A stretch of DNA of 64,000 bases from Gp6-AA40 sp035711805 (GCA_035711805.1 DASTBV010000052.1:1-64000); one strand, 5' to 3'; shown: positions 24,712-32,804, counted from the first letter of the stretch. The notes: generated by a model from the letters alone, not told the origin. Numbers and translations: made by a program.

Positions 24712-25784
24712 GCCCGCCGTCGCGTCTCGCTGCGTCGGCGAGGCAGGCTCTTGCGGTCGACGCGCTCGAGCGCCCAGCCCGCAAGCCGATCAGGACTCGA
24801 CTGGCGGTCACCATCGCCGGGTTCGGCGCACTGGCGGTGGCCGCAATCGCGTTGGCGCCGCTCGTCGGCAGCACGCACATCAGCCTGTCGCGCGCGTTCG
24901 ATCGATCCATCCCGTTCGCCGACAACGTCGACGCGCAGATCTTCTTCGTCGCACGTCTGCCGCGCGTGCTGTCCGGAGCGCTCGTCGGCGCGGCGCTCGC
25001 CGCGGCCGGAGTCGTCTTCCAGGCGCTGCTGCGCAATCCGCTGGCGACGCCGTTCACCCTCGGCGTGTCTGCCGGTGCATCGCTCGGTGCGATGCTGGTC
25101 CTCATCTTCGGCGTCAGCCTCAGCGTCGGACCGTTTTCGACCGTCCCGCTGGCCAGTTTTGCCGGCGCCGCCGTTGCCGCCGGAATCGTCTACCGCCTGG
25201 CCACGCCGTACCGCCGTGCGATGTCCACCGCGGTGCTACTGCTCGCCGGCGTCACGCTGAACTCGTTCTTTTCAGCGTTGATCATGTTCGCGCAGTACTT
25301 CGCCGACTTCGCCCAGGCGTATCGCGCCTCGCGCTGGCTGATGGGCGACCTCGACGTCGGCAGCTACCAGCCGATCATCGCGGCAGTGCCGCTGGTGGCG
25401 ATCGCCTTCGCGGTGTTTGCGATGCTGCCGTCGGCGCTGAACGTGCTGAGCCTCGGGCCCGAAGCCGCCGCGACACGCGGCGTCGACGTCGTCCGCGCGC
25501 AGCGTCTGGCCTTTTTCAGCGCCTCGCTGGCAACCAGCGCCGCCGTCTCGCTCGCCGGTCCGATCGGCTTCATCGGCATCGTCGTGCCGCATCTCGTGCG
25601 GCTGCTCGTCGGCGTCGATCACCGCATTGTGTTGCCGGCATCGGCGCTCTTCGGCGCGGCGTTCCTCGTCGCCTGCGATCTCGGCGCACGCACGCTGCTG
25701 GCGCCGGTCGAGCTTCCCGTCGGCGTCCTGACCGCGATGATCGGAGGTCCGTTCTTTTTATGGCTGCTGGTACGAAAAGGCTGA
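24708..25784 (+). CDS. btuC: FecCD/BtuC family ABC transporter permease
   Basis: A 358-residue polytopic permease with the family motifs LPRVLSGALVGAALAAAGVV, FQALLRNPLATPFTLGVSAG, LLLAGVTLNSFFSALIMF, LGPEAAATRGVDV and LAGPIGFIGIVVPHLVRLLV. The N-terminus carries about 35 extra polar residues before the first helix. Its ATG overlaps the btuD stop (ATGA), so the genes are coupled. It forms the inner-membrane channel of the transporter. Confidence 0.93.
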   Translation: MSPPSRLAASARQALAVDALERPARKPIRTRLAVTIAGFGALAVAAIALAPLVGSTHISLSRAFDRSIPFADNVDAQIFFVARLPRVLSGALVGAALAAAGVVFQALLRNPLATPFTLGVSAGASLGAMLVLIFGVSLSVGPFSTVPLASFAGAAVAAGIVYRLATPYRRAMSTAVLLLAGVTLNSFFSALIMFAQYFADFAQAYRASRWLMGDLDVGSYQPIIAAVPLVAIAFAVFAMLPSALNVLSLGPEAAATRGVDVVRAQRLAFFSASLATSAAVSLAGPIGFIGIVVPHLVRLLVGVDHRIVLPASALFGAAFLVACDLGARTLLAPVELPVGVLTAMIGGPFFLWLLVRKG

Positions 25785-26671
25785 TCGCGGCGGCGCTCGT
25801 CCTCGTCGCCTGTGGGGCGGGGCTTGTCAGCCCCGCCGGCGCGGACCTGACAAGGTCCGCGCCACGATTACAGTCGGAGAAAGCGCGCATCGTGTCGCTG
25901 GTCCCGGCACTCACCGAGATGTTCTACGCCATCGGCGCGGGCCCGCAGGTCGTCGGCGTCGGCAGCTTCGACCAGTTCCCGCCGGAAGTCGCCACGCTAC
26001 CGCGGCTCGGCGCGCTCCTCGACCCGGACACGGAGCGGATCCTGACGCTGCGTCCGACGCTGGTCGGGATCTACGGCTCGCAGACGGACCTGCAGGCGCA
26101 ACTCGCCCGGGCGGGGATTCGAGCCTACGTCTACCGGCACGGTGGAATCGAGACGATCTACCGCACGATGCGTGAGCTCGGCACAGCGACCGCCCGTGAG
26201 CCACAGGCGGAACGCCTTGTCCGCGACCTGCAGGCACGCATCGCCACCATCCGCACGCGCGTCCGCAACCGCACGAAGCCGAAGGTGCTGCTGGTGATCA
26301 GCCGCCAGCCGGGAACGCTGCGCGAGATTTACGTCAGCGGCGGCGTCGGCTTCCTGCACGAGATGCTCGAGATCGCCGGCGGCCGAAACGTCTTTGCGGA
26401 CGTCGCACGGGAGTCCGCCCAGCCGTCGCAGGAGACGATCCTGGCCCGTGCACCGGACATCGTCGTGGAGGTCCACGCGGAGGGCATGTTCAAGACATCC
26501 AGCGTGCAGAACGAGAAGGCGGTGTGGGCTCCTCTGTCGTCGCTGCCGGCGGTGCGCAACAACCGGGTGCACGTGCTTCTCGGTCAGCACCTGGTCGTGC
26601 CGGGCCCACGATTCGCCGGCGGCGCCGAGGCGCTGGCGCGCACGATTCACCCCGCCGCGTTCAACCGCTGA
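25760..26671 (+). CDS. btuF: BtuF-like periplasmic substrate-binding protein
   Basis: A 303-residue protein with a signal peptide (RLIAAALVLVACGAG). The helical-backbone binding fold follows: RIVSLVPALTEMFYAIGAG, VVGVGSFDQFPPEVATLPRL, DTERILTLRPTLVGIYG, GGVGFLHEMLEIAGGRNVFA and RVHVLLGQHLVVPGPRFAGG. Residues encoded by a double-hairpin repeat (25814-25867) form the segment between the signal core and the domain (LVSPAGADLTRSAP). It overlaps the permease gene by 25 nt. It should bind cobalamin or a related corrinoid. Confidence 0.9.
   Translation: MAAGTKRLIAAALVLVACGAGLVSPAGADLTRSAPRLQSEKARIVSLVPALTEMFYAIGAGPQVVGVGSFDQFPPEVATLPRLGALLDPDTERILTLRPTLVGIYGSQTDLQAQLARAGIRAYVYRHGGIETIYRTMRELGTATAREPQAERLVRDLQARIATIRTRVRNRTKPKVLLVISRQPGTLREIYVSGGVGFLHEMLEIAGGRNVFADVARESAQPSQETILARAPDIVVEVHAEGMFKTSSVQNEKAVWAPLSSLPAVRNNRVHVLLGQHLVVPGPRFAGGAEALARTIHPAAFNR
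25814..25867. repeat. Double-hairpin repeat family C inside btuF
   Basis: Hairpin 1: GGCGGGGCT (25816-25824) with AGCCCCGCC (25829-25837). Hairpin 2: GCGCGGACCT (25839-25848) with AGGTCCGCGC (25853-25862), then CACGAT. The same plan, with GTGGGGCG in front and GCCACGAT behind, recurs at 56890-56943. Here it is read in frame as protein. Confidence 0.85.
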
Positions 26672-26702
26672 AGCGGCGGTGGTCACGAGTGAGACGCCTC
26701 AC

Positions 26703-27386
26703 ATGAAGATCCTGTTGTCGTGGAGCTCCGGCAAGGACAGCGCATGGACGCTCCACGTGCTGAACCGGCAGCACCCGGGTGCGGTGACGGCGCTGCTCAC
26801 CACGATCAACGAAGCGTACGATCGTGTGGCCATGCACGGCGTCCGCCGCGACGTGCTGGAAGCGCAGGCGCGCGCCGCACGCTTGCCGCTGCGCGTCATC
26901 AGCATTCCGGACGGATGCAATAACGCCCTGTACGAGCATCGGATGGGCGCTGCAGTACGCGCGGCCGTCGCCGACGGGTTCACCCACGTCGCCTTCGGCG
27001 ACTTGTTCCTGCCGGATATCCGCCGCTATCGCGAAGAGCATCTCGCTGGATCGGGCCTCACACCGCTCTTCCCGCTGTGGGAGATACCGACGCGGACGCT
27101 CGCACGCGAGATGATCGCGGGCGGTCTCCGCGCGCGCATCGCCTGCGTGGACACGCGCGTGCTCGACCAGCGGTTCGTCGGCCGTTCCTTCGACGACTCG
27201 CTGCTCGACGACCTGCCGGCGACGGTCGACCCCTGCGGCGAGAACGGCGAGTTTCACACCTGCGTCTACGACGGCCCGATGTTCCACGAGCTGATGGATC
27301 TCGAGCCCGGGCGGCTCGAATCGCGCTCCCCCTTCACCTGGGCCGAACTGACCCTTCGCCTGCGCTCAGGGCAGGCTCGCTCGTGA
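26703..27386 (+). CDS. DUF71/COG2102 ATP-pyrophosphatase-like protein (diphthine-ammonia ligase family)
   Basis: A 227-residue PP-loop protein: ILLSWSSGKDSAWTLHVL, AVTALLTTINEAYDRVAMHG, then THVAFGDLFLPDIRRYREEH and the Cys/Glu-rich VDPCGENGEFHTCVYDGPMF. Comparative genomics (de Crecy-Lagard and colleagues) proposed that a DUF71 subgroup next to cobalamin transporters acts in B12 salvage rather than in diphthamide synthesis; the location between two corrinoid-binding-protein genes fits that. The last residues (LRLRSGQARS) are encoded by a short repeat element (27353-27375). The reaction itself is unproven. Confidence 0.87.
   Translation: MKILLSWSSGKDSAWTLHVLNRQHPGAVTALLTTINEAYDRVAMHGVRRDVLEAQARAARLPLRVISIPDGCNNALYEHRMGAAVRAAVADGFTHVAFGDLFLPDIRRYREEHLAGSGLTPLFPLWEIPTRTLAREMIAGGLRARIACVDTRVLDQRFVGRSFDDSLLDDLPATVDPCGENGEFHTCVYDGPMFHELMDLEPGRLESRSPFTWAELTLRLRSGQARS
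27353..27375. repeat. Short repeat family F (CCTTCGCCTGCGCTCAGGGC)
   Basis: CCTTCGCCTGCGCTCAGGGC plus AGG, an imperfect palindrome, encodes the C-terminal LRLRSGQAR of the DUF71 protein. I recall the peptide LRLRSGQA from other acidobacterial-type proteins, so this is probably dispersed DNA captured at gene ends. Confidence 0.55.
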
Positions 27387-28192
27387 CCGCCTATCCTTCG
27401 CGCATCGTCTGCCTGACGGAAGAAACGACCGAGACGCTCTACATGCTCGGCGAAGGGGAACGCGTGGTCGGGGTCTCCGCGTACACGCTGAGGCCACCAG
27501 AAGCGCGGTCGAAGCCGCGCGTCTCGGCCTTCATCCACGCCCATTACGACCGCATCGAGGCGCTCAATCCGGATCTGATCCTCGGCTTTTCAGATCTGCA
27601 GGCCGAGATCGCCTCCGATCTGATCAAACGCGGCTACCCGGTGATGGTCTTCAACCAGCGGAGCGTGGCCGAGATCCTCCGGATGATCCGGGTGGTCGGG
27701 GCGATCGTCGGCTCCGCGGCGCGAGCCGATGCGCTGGCCGATCGGCTCGAAATGGATCTCGACTTCTACCGCACCGCTGCGGCAGCGCTGCCGCGACGCC
27801 CGCGCGTTTACTTCGAGGAGTGGGGCGATCCGCTGATCTCGGGCATCCGCTGGGTGGAGGAGCTGATCGAGATCGCCGGCGGTGATCCGATCTTTCCAGA
27901 GCTGCGCGAGGCCGGACTCGCCAAGCACCGCATTGTGGATCCGGGCGAGGTCGCGCGGCGGGCGCCCGACATCATCATCGCGTCGTGGTGCGGCAAGCCG
28001 GTGAAGAAGGACGCGATTACGGGGCGCGCCGGCTGGCGCGACATCCCCGCGGTGCGCAATGGCCACGTGTATGAGGTGAAGTCCTCGATCATTTTGCAGC
28101 CCGGTCCGGCGGCGCTGACCGACGGCATCCGCGCGTTGCAGCAGATCATTCTTCGCGTGGGGAAATCAGCAAGCCGGCAGCGCGTCAACTGA
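27383..28192 (+). CDS. Cobalamin-binding-type protein without a signal peptide
   Basis: A 269-residue relative of BtuF: RIVCLTEETTETLYMLGEGE, RVVGVSAYTLRPPEA, NPDLILGFSDLQAEIASDLI, WVEELIEIAGGDPIFPEL, PDIIIASWCGKPVKKDAI and AVRNGHVYEVKSSIILQPGP. No N-terminal hydrophobic segment is present: the GTG start overlaps the DUF71 stop (GTGA) and leads directly into the domain. The protein should therefore be cytosolic, which is odd for a binding protein. It may hand corrinoid to the DUF71 enzyme; that is inference. Confidence 0.88.
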   Translation: MTAYPSRIVCLTEETTETLYMLGEGERVVGVSAYTLRPPEARSKPRVSAFIHAHYDRIEALNPDLILGFSDLQAEIASDLIKRGYPVMVFNQRSVAEILRMIRVVGAIVGSAARADALADRLEMDLDFYRTAAAALPRRPRVYFEEWGDPLISGIRWVEELIEIAGGDPIFPELREAGLAKHRIVDPGEVARRAPDIIIASWCGKPVKKDAITGRAGWRDIPAVRNGHVYEVKSSIILQPGPAALTDGIRALQQIILRVGKSASRQRVN

Positions 28193-28196
28193 TCGC

Positions 28197-28817
28197 CTAT
28201 TCGCAGCGACGGTTCAGCAGCCGGGTAATCTCTTCGACGTACATCCGCAGCGACTCATCGTCCTGGTTCGGCTTTCTGCCGCGCTGCACGCACCAGGTTT
28301 CCTGCATCCGCAGGTCCGAGTTCAGAACGGCCAGCCATGACTCCCGCGGTTCACTGGAGTTCCTGATACAAGCGCTCAGCGTTCCGTAGGATCCCCAGAT
28401 GGACTTCTGCCCATTCCGCACGACCACGTGCCCGTGAACCCACCGCTGCGGCACTCCGTCGGCACCGACGGACGAGCGCTGCGTCAGCCACTCAGCTTTC
28501 ATCGGAAAGCCGCAGAAGCTGACGACGTCGCCGGCTTTCAGGAAGTCCAGTGCGATACCCCGTCGATTGAGTTGCCCGGCATCGGGACCTTCAATGGCCC
28601 ATCGCCGAACCTGCCCGTCTCTGGTCTTCTCTTCCAACGTAACGATGCCGTGGGGATTGACGCGATCGAAACGCACGATGGTGCCCTGCACCCAAATCGC
28701 GCTGGTCAGCTCGAACATCCCCGAAGAGTGATGCGCCTGAAGAGCCGTCGCGCAGGCAAGCGAAATCGCCGCTGCCGTCATGCTTTTGATCCACGTCTTT
28801 ATCTTCGCGCTCCTCAC
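28197..28817 (-). CDS. DUF6152-like exported protein
   Basis: A 206-residue protein with a signal peptide (SMTAAAISLACATALQA) followed by HHSSGMFELTSAIWVQGTIV, RFDRVNPHGIVTLEE and IALDFLKAGDVVSFCGFPMK. HHS..F followed by a G.V..f...NPH motif is the signature of DUF6152, a periplasmic family of unknown role. The C-terminal third (CIRNSSEPRESWLAVLNSDL and on) is unusual. It overlaps the DUF1326 gene upstream by 4 nt (ATGA). Confidence 0.8.
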   Translation of the reverse strand: MRSAKIKTWIKSMTAAAISLACATALQAHHSSGMFELTSAIWVQGTIVRFDRVNPHGIVTLEEKTRDGQVRRWAIEGPDAGQLNRRGIALDFLKAGDVVSFCGFPMKAEWLTQRSSVGADGVPQRWVHGHVVVRNGQKSIWGSYGTLSACIRNSSEPRESWLAVLNSDLRMQETWCVQRGRKPNQDDESLRMYVEEITRLLNRRCE

Positions 28818-29494
28818 ATTTGGGAAGGTACAGAGCGACTGTTACCCATTTGTGACGAGCGGACCACACCTGTGCCCGATTGCCGTATCGCGTTGAAATG
28901 AAAGTAGGAATCCTGGAGGTCGAGAGCAATCGAGGCCGTCGTTTTCGTTGTGCCGCTGGCGACCTCCGCGAGGTCGAATTCAATTCCATTCGGCAGGCTG
29001 ATGCGAACGTGATGCTCGGCCCCGGTCGAAGGGCTCTTGATCGGACGGGCGGTGGATTCCAGCACGCCCGGGATCACGACGCGGGCCTTTCTACGTTTGA
29101 TATCTGCGTCGAACTCGAACGGTTTGAAGAGCGGGGGGTGAACGGTGCTCGACATGGCCGTATAGACCCACCAGTGCGTAGCGCCCTCGCTGGTCTCTTT
29201 GCCATACATGATGGCGGCAAGCGCTTCCCGCTGCCTGTCGTCCGCCCGCTCATCGAGAACAGCCTGACATTCACCGTTGCCCTTGTAGATGGGCCCCGGC
29301 CACCCGTAGAGGAGCGCGGCACAAAGGCCATCGAGCGCTACGTCTCCAAAGCGTCCCTTATCGATCCGAACGGCGGCGAAGCCGCGGCAGTGTCCATGTG
29401 TAGGACGGGGAGACTCGAACTGACAAGGACAGGCGTAATCGCAATTGCAGTTACTGACCTCGACCCCTTCGATGTACCAGTCACGATGTGTCAT
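28814..29494 (-). CDS. DUF1326 domain protein
   Basis: A 226-residue protein with the DUF1326 start YIEGVEVSNCNCDYACPCQF followed by HGHCRGFAAVRIDKGRFGDV, LDGLCAALLYGWPGPIYKGN and ERADDRQREALAAIMYGKET. The clustered Cys (CNCDYACPC) could bind metal. Role unknown. It forms a two-gene unit with the DUF6152-like gene. Confidence 0.87.
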   Translation of the reverse strand: MTHRDWYIEGVEVSNCNCDYACPCQFESPRPTHGHCRGFAAVRIDKGRFGDVALDGLCAALLYGWPGPIYKGNGECQAVLDERADDRQREALAAIMYGKETSEGATHWWVYTAMSSTVHPPLFKPFEFDADIKRRKARVVIPGVLESTARPIKSPSTGAEHHVRISLPNGIEFDLAEVASGTTKTTASIALDLQDSYFHFNAIRQSGTGVVRSSQMGNSRSVPSQM

Positions 29495-29624
29495 CGCGCC
29501 CTCCGTTCTGTCGTCCGGGATGGCACTCTATTGCAGAATGCTTCGAGCAACTCGTCCCAGACGTGTTTGGTGTCACCGTCGCTGCGTCCACCAACGGGCT
29601 CATTGCCATCGGGAGATCGGGTTT

Positions 29625-29924
29625 TCAAGTGTCCGCCCTGTGACCTATTTGCGGCGAATCGTGACAGCAGTCGAGAGCGGCAACCTGCGCCCAGGTGACT
29701 TCGGCCGTGCCTGCAAACAACCACACGACGATGGAAACCCCTCCAAGAGCTCGATGCGGAATCAGGACAATCAGGCAGGTGTTCCCCTCGGCCGTCAGTG
29801 CCGTTTCGCCTTCGTCGATCTGAGGGGCAGCGAGTTTGGCGAGGCGCTCAGCGACCGCCACGATGAAGTCGCGTTCAAAGCGCTTCAGGTCTCGACGCGT
29901 ATGATCCCTCTGGAACCAAGCCAT
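29625..29924 (-). CDS. Small hypothetical protein downstream of mqnD
   Basis: A 99-residue frame 12 nt after the mqnD stop on the same strand. It begins MAWFQRDHTRRDLKRFERDF and has a hydrophobic stretch (ALGGVSIVVWLFAGTAEVTW). No family is recognised. The spacing supports a real gene, the composition is only moderately convincing, and nothing else is supported in 29495-29936. Confidence 0.4.
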   Translation of the reverse strand: MAWFQRDHTRRDLKRFERDFIVAVAERLAKLAAPQIDEGETALTAEGNTCLIVLIPHRALGGVSIVVWLFAGTAEVTWAQVAALDCCHDSPQIGHRADT

Positions 29925-29936
29925 GTGCTTCAGTGA

Positions 29937-30992
29937 TTAAGGATCATCTGACGGTCGTGCGTCGTCATCCTCTATATCGGCGTCATCCGGCCCATAGATG
30001 TAGCACGCGCCGTGGCATCGGGGGCACGACCGATCATCGTGTCCACCGGTCGTAAAACGGCGATGCGCGGTCTTGTCGAGACCCGTGCCTTTGCAGGCAG
30101 GGCAAACCCGGACGGGCTCACGTGGTTTCTGGTCTGATTCAATCGCCCGACCGAGAAATAGGTCGCGGCCCACGGCTGGCACGATGCCGGCGCGGCGCGC
30201 GCGATCGAACAGCACTTCGACCGCCCGCCGGCCGTCGCGGCCCAGATCGACCGAGTACTCGTTCACGTAGAGGTCGATGTGCTGGTACATCACCTCTTCG
30301 CTCATCTCCTGCGCGTGCGCACGAACGTACGGCAGGCTGGCGTTGCGGTGGGCGAACGCGTATTCGACGCTCCGCCGCATCACTCGATTGATCGCCTGCT
30401 TCACGTCGTCGGGCAGCGAGCGCTTGACGACGATGCCGCCGAGCGGGATCGGCGCGCCGGTCTCTGCTTCCCAGAACTCGCCGAGGTCGACGATCTTCCG
30501 CAGGCCCTTCGCCTGATAGGTGAAGCGGTTTTCGTGAATGATCACGCCGGCGTCGAATTTGCCGGCAAGGAGTGCCGGCTCGATCTCCGAGAACAGCACC
30601 TCCGTCTTGTTCTGCGCGGCGGGAAAAGCGAGGCCGCAGAGAAAGTTGGCCGTCGTGTACTTGCCGGGAATCGCGATGCTGATCTGTCCTCGCTCGACCT
30701 CTTCCCTGGCAATCGGCCGCCTGGCGATCAGCAGTGGACCGCAGTTCCTCCCGAGCGCGCTGCCGGCGTCGAGCAGCACGTAGGAGTCCGTGCAATACGC
30801 GTAGGCGTGGAAACTGAGCTTGGAGACGTCGGGTTCGCCGGCAAATGTCGAGTGGTTCAGCGCTTCGATATCGGCGAGCGTAACGGAAAACTCCAGCCCT
30901 TCTGTGTCGATACGGTCATGCACCATCGCATCGAACATGAAGCAGTCGTTCGGGCACGGCGAAAACGCGAGTGACAGCTTCACGGCATTCAC
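29937..30992 (-). CDS. mqnD: 1,4-dihydroxy-6-naphthoate synthase MqnD with zinc-finger-like tail
   Basis: The first about 280 residues match MqnD: LAFSPCPNDCFMFDAMVHDR, LADIEALNHSTFAGEPDVSK, LSFHAYAYCTDSYVLLDAGS, ALGRNCGPLL, GKYTTANFLCGLAFP and AGVIIHENRFTYQAKGLRKI. It converts cyclic dehypoxanthinyl futalosine to the naphthoate precursor of menaquinone. The last about 65 residues add two DnaJ-like CxxCxG motifs (VCPACKGTGLDKTAH and SCPRCHGACYIYG), which are not part of the normal family. It is the third menaquinone-linked gene of a run starting at 32352. Confidence 0.93.
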   Translation of the reverse strand: MNAVKLSLAFSPCPNDCFMFDAMVHDRIDTEGLEFSVTLADIEALNHSTFAGEPDVSKLSFHAYAYCTDSYVLLDAGSALGRNCGPLLIARRPIAREEVERGQISIAIPGKYTTANFLCGLAFPAAQNKTEVLFSEIEPALLAGKFDAGVIIHENRFTYQAKGLRKIVDLGEFWEAETGAPIPLGGIVVKRSLPDDVKQAINRVMRRSVEYAFAHRNASLPYVRAHAQEMSEEVMYQHIDLYVNEYSVDLGRDGRRAVEVLFDRARRAGIVPAVGRDLFLGRAIESDQKPREPVRVCPACKGTGLDKTAHRRFTTGGHDDRSCPRCHGACYIYGPDDADIEDDDARPSDDP

Positions 30993-30993
30993 C

Positions 30994-31671
30994 TCACGCT
31001 CGAATTCGCATCATCCTGTTGCCGCCGCGCTGGAACTCGTACGGAACACGCTCAATCGAAACGCTGAAGCCGTCCCGCTCGAACTCGGCCATCATGGGTT
31101 CGACGAATGGTGAAGGCACTGCCCCAAGAGCAAGCAGAGGGAAGATGCGGACCTCTCTCGCGACGCGGCACATCTCTCGAATCGCGCGCAGATGGAACGA
31201 CTCGTCCAGCTGCGTGGTGTACAGGAACAGAAAGTGTGAGCACAATGCCAGATCGAACGTCGAGTCGCTGAACGGGAGCTCGGGCAGCGCGGCGACGACA
31301 TATCGGCCGTCGGTTCGACCCGCCGGATAGTCGTCCAGGAAGTCGTTCATCGCGGCCATCCGGAGCTGACCGAGTTCGTCAACGGAGCGAATCTCGCTCC
31401 AGATAAACTCGGTCGCGTTCAGGCGCGTCTGCTCCAGGATCTCCTGGTACGTGACTGCGATTCGCTCCCGTAGTTGATCGACATCGTAGCGGTAGATCGG
31501 ATCGCAGGAGACCACGGTCGATCCCCGGCGGGTCGCTTCAGCGTTGAAACTCGCTGGCCCGTCGCCGCACCCCACGATCGTCCGTCCGAGATCACTCTCG
31601 CTCAACGCGAACATGCGTTGATACTCGTCGAACGACCGCCCCCAGGGGACCACCCTGTCGAGCGTGTACAT
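30994..31671 (-). CDS. Class I SAM-dependent methyltransferase-like protein
   Basis: A 225-residue protein with a degenerate SAM-binding fold: GRTIVGCGDGPASFNAEATR, GSTVVSCDPIYRYDVDQL, YVVAALPELPFSDSTFDLAL and CSHFLFLYTTQLDESFHLRA. The acid-rich loop after the second strand (VSCDP) and the PFSD..FD.. motif are typical. No substrate is evident. It lies between mqnB and mqnD with essentially no gaps, so it is in the same transcript, but its role in menaquinone synthesis is not implied by the family. Confidence 0.8.
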   Translation of the reverse strand: MYTLDRVVPWGRSFDEYQRMFALSESDLGRTIVGCGDGPASFNAEATRRGSTVVSCDPIYRYDVDQLRERIAVTYQEILEQTRLNATEFIWSEIRSVDELGQLRMAAMNDFLDDYPAGRTDGRYVVAALPELPFSDSTFDLALCSHFLFLYTTQLDESFHLRAIREMCRVAREVRIFPLLALGAVPSPFVEPMMAEFERDGFSVSIERVPYEFQRGGNRMMRIRA

Positions 31672-32352
31672 TCACAGCGACTCCAGCAGCCGCACCGACT
31701 CGGCGCCAAGCGCCTTGATCGCCTGGTCCAGCCTCCAGGCGCCGCGGTTCCGCCGCTCGACGGCGTTCGACACGGCGCGCACCTGCGCAAAGGGCACCCC
31801 CGCAATCAGGCTCGCGTACATGAACGCCGCACCCTCCATCGATTCGACGTCCGGATCGTAACGCGTACGGATCGCAGCAATCGTCGGCTCGCTGCCATGG
31901 ACGGTGTTGACGGTAATGCCAGTGACGCCACGCAGTGCCGACAGCGGAGCCAGCGGCGGCGGCGCGGCGTTGACGAGCAGGCCGCCCTCGAACGGAAACT
32001 CGTTTTCGCCGAGGAGCTGCAGCTGGTGGATGGTGAGAAAGCCATCGCCATCCTCGGCGCCGAGCTCGGCAAGGCGGTCCGCCGTGACGTGCACGACGGC
32101 GCCGGGCGCCAGGGCGGGGCGGAAGCTGCCGCATACGCCAAGGTTCAGCGCCAGGTCGTAATGCTCGGAGGCAAACGCACGCGAACACCAGGCGGCCGTC
32201 GCCACCATCCCGACCCCGGTCGTCAGCACCTCGACGTCATGTTCGCCAAACGAATAGAGGACCGAACAGCGGCCGGTGTCGGCAAGACGGCGGAGCCGCG
32301 GAACGAGGGGTTCGACTTCGAACGGTGTTGCGCAGACGAGGAGAATGCGCAG
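31672..32352 (-). CDS. mqnB: Futalosine hydrolase MqnB, probable CTG start
   Basis: Nucleosidase of the MTA/SAH-nucleosidase fold: VLTTGVGMVATAAW, LALNLGVCGSFRPALAPGAV, TVNTVHGSEPTIAAIRTRYD and DVESMEGAAFMYASLIAGVP, with the Glu and Asp catalytic region. The first ATG/GTG in frame would remove the first strand. The upstream in-frame sequence LRILLVCATPFEVEPLVPRL is the expected family N-terminus, and it starts at a CTG (32350-32352) just after the previous stop, with AAGAAG upstream. I therefore place the start there, giving 226 residues. It splits futalosine or aminodeoxyfutalosine at the base. Confidence 0.85.
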   Translation of the reverse strand: MRILLVCATPFEVEPLVPRLRRLADTGRCSVLYSFGEHDVEVLTTGVGMVATAAWCSRAFASEHYDLALNLGVCGSFRPALAPGAVVHVTADRLAELGAEDGDGFLTIHQLQLLGENEFPFEGGLLVNAAPPPLAPLSALRGVTGITVNTVHGSEPTIAAIRTRYDPDVESMEGAAFMYASLIAGVPFAQVRAVSNAVERRNRGAWRLDQAIKALGAESVRLLESL

Positions 32353-32354
32353 AG

Positions 32355-32780
32355 CTACTTCTTGGAGTTCGGACTCAGGATGTTGACGCCACCGTGGTTG
32401 CGGAACTGACGCGGCGTCATCATTTCCAGCATCTCGTTGTGCGTCGGCCCGCCATAGGGGACCGGACCATATCGAAGATTGTCCTGCTCGGTGAACAGCG
32501 TAATCCTCGGCGCCACGGCGAAGACGTCGATGTAATAGCGGAGGTTCAGCCCGTCGCGCTCTTCGCGAATCTGGCCCTGACGGAAGCGGCGCTCGATTCG
32601 CTGCAGGTCGATCGGCAGCCGGGTGACGTCAATCCCGGACACCGGCACAGGGGTCTCGGCGCTGATGCCCGACGTACCGACGACCGGCTCCCGCGCCGCG
32701 ACCGGCGCAGATTGGGCCGCCACCATTGGGGCAACGCCCAGAACCAATACCGCCGTGCAGGCGAAACGGCTGAAATTCAT
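32355..32780 (-). CDS. Exported protein of unknown function
   Basis: A 141-residue protein with a signal peptide (FACTAVLVLGVAPMVAAQS) and the mature motifs GLNLRYYIDVFAVAPRITLF, YGPVPYGGPTHNEMLEMMTP and QFRNHGGVNILSP. The family is not recognised, though GPTHxEML-type proteins seem common in acidobacteria. It ends 2 nt before the mqnB start, so it heads this transcript. Confidence 0.7.
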   Translation of the reverse strand: MNFSRFACTAVLVLGVAPMVAAQSAPVAAREPVVGTSGISAETPVPVSGIDVTRLPIDLQRIERRFRQGQIREERDGLNLRYYIDVFAVAPRITLFTEQDNLRYGPVPYGGPTHNEMLEMMTPRQFRNHGGVNILSPNSKK

Positions 32781-32804
32781 GTCAGTTGAGACGTCCGCTG
32801 GTCC

